Positions 61,232 to 64,000 of a stretch of DNA of 64,000 nucleotides are shown piece by piece. This DNA is from JBBRVW01 sp963784645 (GTDB lineage Bacteria; Actinomycetota; Actinomycetes; JACCUZ01), in NCBI GenBank assembly GCA_963784645.1, contig CAWARY010000004.1:8884-72883 (forward strand), given 5' to 3'. The first letter of the stretch is position 1. Every line of letters starts with the position of its first letter. The position numbers were made by a program, and so were the translations under genes. The notes beneath the pieces were generated by a model, which saw only the letters and a program-made list of their open reading frames with translations, had not been told where the DNA came from and made no database searches.

Positions 61232-62023
61232 GTGCAATGGGACCCCGAGCAGTACCTCCAGTTCGCCACCGAGCGCGGCCGGCCCTTCCACGACCTCCTG
61301 GCGCGGGTGCCGGCCGAGGAGCCTGCGGTCGTGGTCGACCTCGGCTGCGGCCCCGGCAACCTCACGGTGACCCTGGCGCAGCGGTGGCCGGGGGCCACCG
61401 TGCACGGCCTCGACTCGTCAACCGAGATGGTGGCCGAGGCGCAGCGGGAGCACGCGGCCGGACAGGTGGACTTCGCGGTGGCCGACCTGCGGGGGTGGAG
61501 GGCGACGCAGCCGGTCGACGTCGTCGTCTGCAACGCGACCCTGCAGTGGGTGCCGGGTCACCTCGACCTGCTCCCCGGGCTGGTCGAGCAGGTCCGGCCG
61601 GGTGGCTGGCTGGCCTTCCAGGTGCCCGGCAACTTCGGCGAGCGCAGCCACACCGCGATGGCCGACGTGGCGACGTCGCCGCGCTGGGCCGCAGCGTTCG
61701 GCGGCCGCGACAGCCAGGTGATTGCCCGCCCGGCGGCCGAGGCTCCGCAGACCTACCTCGAGACCCTCGCCGGACTGGGCTGCTCGGCCGACGTGTGGGA
61801 GACGACCTACCTGCACGTGCTGCGCGGCGAGGACGCCGTCGCGCGCTGGGTCATGGGCACCGGGCTGCGGCCGTACCTGCAGGCCCTCGACGACGAGGCG
61901 GAGCGCGAGGAGTTCCTCGCCGACTACCGCGCCCTGCTGGCGCCGGCGTACCCGACGCGCGAGTGGGGCACCGTCCTGCCGTTCCGGCGGATCTTCGTCG
62001 TCGCGCAGCGGGCCGATCGGTGA
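61232..62023 (+). CDS. tam: Trans-aconitate 2-methyltransferase
   Basis: 263 residues from GTG 61232, which has GGAGG upstream and matches the short WDPEQYLQFA family start. Motif I VVDLGCGPGNLTVTLA, then VVCNATLQWV and the FQVPGNF segment of Tam. It methyl-esterifies trans-aconitate with SAM, relieving aconitase inhibition. Stop overlaps the VOC gene (GTGA). Confidence 0.92.
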   Translation: MQWDPEQYLQFATERGRPFHDLLARVPAEEPAVVVDLGCGPGNLTVTLAQRWPGATVHGLDSSTEMVAEAQREHAAGQVDFAVADLRGWRATQPVDVVVCNATLQWVPGHLDLLPGLVEQVRPGGWLAFQVPGNFGERSHTAMADVATSPRWAAAFGGRDSQVIARPAAEAPQTYLETLAGLGCSADVWETTYLHVLRGEDAVARWVMGTGLRPYLQALDDEAEREEFLADYRALLAPAYPTREWGTVLPFRRIFVVAQRADR

Positions 62024-62415
62024 CCGGGGAGGTGGCCGACCCGGTCGGCCTGGTCGGGCTGCACCACGTGCAGCTCGCCTGCCCCCGCGGGTCCGAGCCG
62101 GCGCTGCGCGCGTTCTACGTCGGCGTGCTCGGCATGACGGAGGTGGCGAAGCCCCCGGCGTTGGCGGCCCGCGGCGGCGCGTGGTTCCGCGCCGGCTCGC
62201 TCGAGCTGCACCTCGGCGTGGAGGAAGGGTTCCGGCCGGCGCGCAAGGCACACCCGGGGCTGCTCGTGGCGGACCTGCCGGCCTACGCCGAGCGGCTGGC
62301 GACGCACGGGGTGCCGGTGGACTGGGACGACGCGTTCCCCGGCTACCGGCGCTGCTACGTCGCCGACCCGCACGGGAACCGGCTGGAGCTCATGGAGCCG
62401 CTGCCGGCCGGGTGA
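62020..62415 (+). CDS. VOC-superfamily (glyoxalase-like) protein
   Basis: 131 residues from GTG 62020, overlapping tam. Paired beta-alpha-beta-beta-beta modules: LHHVQLACP start, FYVGVLGMTEV, and YVADPHGNRLELMEP end, with the metal-binding His and Glu. Possibly a glyoxalase or dioxygenase relative co-regulated with tam. Confidence 0.88.
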   Translation: MTGEVADPVGLVGLHHVQLACPRGSEPALRAFYVGVLGMTEVAKPPALAARGGAWFRAGSLELHLGVEEGFRPARKAHPGLLVADLPAYAERLATHGVPVDWDDAFPGYRRCYVADPHGNRLELMEPLPAG

Positions 62416-62417
62416 GG

Positions 62418-63086
62418 TCAGTGCCGGGCGCCGGCGGCGGTGCTGCGCAGGACGGGCTTGGCCTCCAGGCCGGACAGGCCGTTCCACGCGAGGTTGACCA
62501 GGTGCGCGGCGACCTCGGCCTTCTTGGGCTTGCGGGCGTCGAGCCACCACTGGCCGGTGAGGGCGACCATGCCGACCAGCGCCTGCGCGTACATCGGCGC
62601 CAGCTTGGGCTCGAAGCCGCGGGCCTTCAGCTGGTTGGCCATGATGTGCTCGACCTGGCTGGCCGCGTCGCCGATCAGCGACGAGAACGTGCCGGTGGAC
62701 TGGGCGACGGGGGAGTCGCGGACGAGGATCCGGAACCCGTCGGTGGAGGACTCGACGTAGTCGAGCAGCGCGAAGGCCGCACCCTCCAGCAGGTCGCGCG
62801 GGTGTCCGCTGCTCGACAGGGCGCCGGTGATCGCGTCGAGCAGGGCGCGCATCTCGCGGTCGACCACGACGGCGTAGAGGCCCTCCTTGCCGCCGAAGTG
62901 CTCGTAGACGACCGGCTTGGAGACCCCGGCCGTGGCCGCGATCTCCTCCACCGACGTCGCGTCGAAGCCCTTGTTCGCGAACAGCGAGCGGCCGACGTCG
63001 AGCAGCTGCTCGCGCCGCTCCTTGCCGGTCATCCGGCGCCCCTCGCGACGAGCGCGCGGGGCCTTCGCTGCGCTCTCGGTCGCCAC
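62418..63086 (-). CDS. TetR-family transcriptional regulator
   Basis: 222 residues from GTG 63086, chosen because TACGGT lies 6 bases upstream; ATG 63032 is also in frame. HTH TSVEEIAATAGVSKPVVYEHFGGKEGLYAVV, then a helical ligand domain. Ends 2 bases from the convergent VOC stop. The target is unknown; the divergent HTH-type gene at 63173 is a candidate. Confidence 0.9.
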   Translation of the reverse strand: MATESAAKAPRARREGRRMTGKERREQLLDVGRSLFANKGFDATSVEEIAATAGVSKPVVYEHFGGKEGLYAVVVDREMRALLDAITGALSSSGHPRDLLEGAAFALLDYVESSTDGFRILVRDSPVAQSTGTFSSLIGDAASQVEHIMANQLKARGFEPKLAPMYAQALVGMVALTGQWWLDARKPKKAEVAAHLVNLAWNGLSGLEAKPVLRSTAAGARH

Positions 63087-63092
63087 CTCAGC

Positions 63093-63098
63093 ACCGTA
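63093..63098 (-). promoter_or_regulatory. -10 box TACGGT, leaderless promoter of the TetR gene
   Basis: On the minus strand TACGGT is followed by 6 bases and the GTG at 63086. Confidence 0.4.
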
Positions 63099-63172
63099 GC
63101 GGACAGCCTCGCGACCGCCTGTGGCCACGAAACGGCACGGAGTTCTGTCCCGGGTCCCTGGTCGGCTGCCTC

Positions 63173-64000
63173 ATGGCACCCGACCCGGAGCTCGTCGAGC
63201 GGGCGCGCACCCTGCGCCGCGCCGGCCTGAGCATCGAGCAGATCGCGACCCGGCTCGACCTGCGCAGCCGCACCATGGTCTACCGCTGGGTCCGCGACCT
63301 GCCGACTCCCCAGTGGACGGTCCGGCCCAACGCCAAGGACGACGTGCGCGAGCGCGCACGACAGATGCGCCTGGACGGTGCCACCTACGACGAGATCGTG
63401 CGGCGCCTCGTCGTCTCCAGGAGCTCGGTGTCCCTCTGGGTCCGGGACCTCCCGCACCCAGAACGCAGCCGCGAGGGGGAGCTGCGACGCCGCGCCGGGC
63501 TGCTCCGCTACACCGAGGAGCGATCAGCCCGGGCCTCGTTCGAACGACAGCAGGCCGTCGCTGCCGCGACGGCGCTCCTCGGGGAGCTCACGGAGCGGGA
63601 GCTCGTGATCGCCGGCGTGGTCGCCTACTGGGCCGAAGGAACCAAGCGCAAGCCGTGGAACCCGCAGGACCGCATCGTCTTCACCAACAGCGACGTCGAC
63701 ATGATCACGCTGTTCCTCACGTTCCTCGAGCTCTCGGGCGTCGATCCGGAGCGGATCCGGCTCCGGTTGTCGATCCACGAGTCGGCCGACGTGGACGCCG
63801 CGACACGCTTCTGGTCCGAGGTGCTGTGCTGGCCGGTCTCCGAGTTCCAGAAGGTCACGCTCAAGCGGCACGTGCCGCGCACCACGAACCGGAAGAACAC
63901 CGGGGACACCTACCACGGTTGCCTGGTCGTGACGGTGCGTCGGAGCGCCGGGCTCTACCGGGAGATCGAGGGGATGTGGGCGGCCATCGCTGCCAGCGCC
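63173..64000 (+). CDS. Tandem helix-turn-helix protein, LAGLIDADG-like C-terminus, 3' end off the window
   Basis: 276 codons from ATG 63173 to the window edge. Two related resolvase-type HTH units are visible in series: ARTLRRAGLSIEQIATRLDL...YRWVRDLP and ARQMRLDGATYDEIVRRLVV...LWVRDLP. The following domain (VAYWAEGTKRKPWNPQDRIVFTNSD, then FLELSGV, HESAD and LKRHVPRT) resembles a widespread actinobacterial family with homing-endonuclease-like segments. Function unknown; DNA binding is expected from the HTHs. Confidence 0.8.
   Translation, partial: MAPDPELVERARTLRRAGLSIEQIATRLDLRSRTMVYRWVRDLPTPQWTVRPNAKDDVRERARQMRLDGATYDEIVRRLVVSRSSVSLWVRDLPHPERSREGELRRRAGLLRYTEERSARASFERQQAVAAATALLGELTERELVIAGVVAYWAEGTKRKPWNPQDRIVFTNSDVDMITLFLTFLELSGVDPERIRLRLSIHESADVDAATRFWSEVLCWPVSEFQKVTLKRHVPRTTNRKNTGDTYHGCLVVTVRRSAGLYREIEGMWAAIAASA

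Overview
The window is very GC-rich. Its genes use GTG starts freely, overlap by ATGA/GTGA at stop-start junctions, and many begin 6-7 bases after a TANNNT -10 box, as expected for leaderless actinobacterial mRNAs. Gene content (SepX/GlpR, RpfB, Pmt-type mannosyltransferase, a sugar ABC system without its own ATPase) and order point to an actinomycete, most likely near Nocardioides/Marmoricola. No rRNA, CRISPR array, transposase or integrase was seen; there is one tRNA-Ala(CGC).

Layout. 1-12 kb is accessory/regulatory: an edge-truncated LuxR-type ATPase regulator, an HD protein, an alpha/beta hydrolase, a drug-efflux MFS, an XRE-cupin regulator divergent from a thioredoxin-reductase-like flavoprotein, a GGDEF-EAL protein whose GGDEF site looks dead, a zinc-type CDF exporter and a COG4705 membrane protein. 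12-17 kb holds a two-component system, an ECF sigma/anti-sigma pair and a secreted acidic RTX protein. 17.3-23 kb links disulfide formation (DUF929 and VKOR, both frameshifted as read), a membrane-anchored small protein, a single-chain SecDF and ChrA.

23.6-33 kb and 47.3-58 kb look like conserved backbone: K+/H+ antiporter, 5-FTHF cyclo-ligase, galU, moeA, moaC, moaB, rimJ-like, sepX; then Pmt, rsmI, metG, tatD, rpfB, rsmA, ispE and an ABC-F ATPase. From general knowledge this resembles the M. tuberculosis Rv0992c-Rv0996 and Rv1002c-Rv1011 order. Between the two blocks, starting just after tRNA-Ala, lies about 14 kb of accessory DNA: a methyltransferase operon behind a CsoR-like palindrome, a TetR/MFS efflux pair with a clear promoter-operator, a LacI-controlled arabinan module (GH51, GH43, lipoprotein binding protein, two permeases) and a CDF transporter. 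59.8-64 kb carries a 2-phosphosulfolactate-phosphatase-like gene, a MarR/Tam pair with twin operators, a glyoxalase-fold protein, a TetR and an edge-truncated tandem-HTH protein.

Two themes deserve attention: the disulfide/SecDF cluster as a candidate export-folding module, and four apparent single-base frameshifts in otherwise well-conserved genes, which are either assembly indels or real decay.
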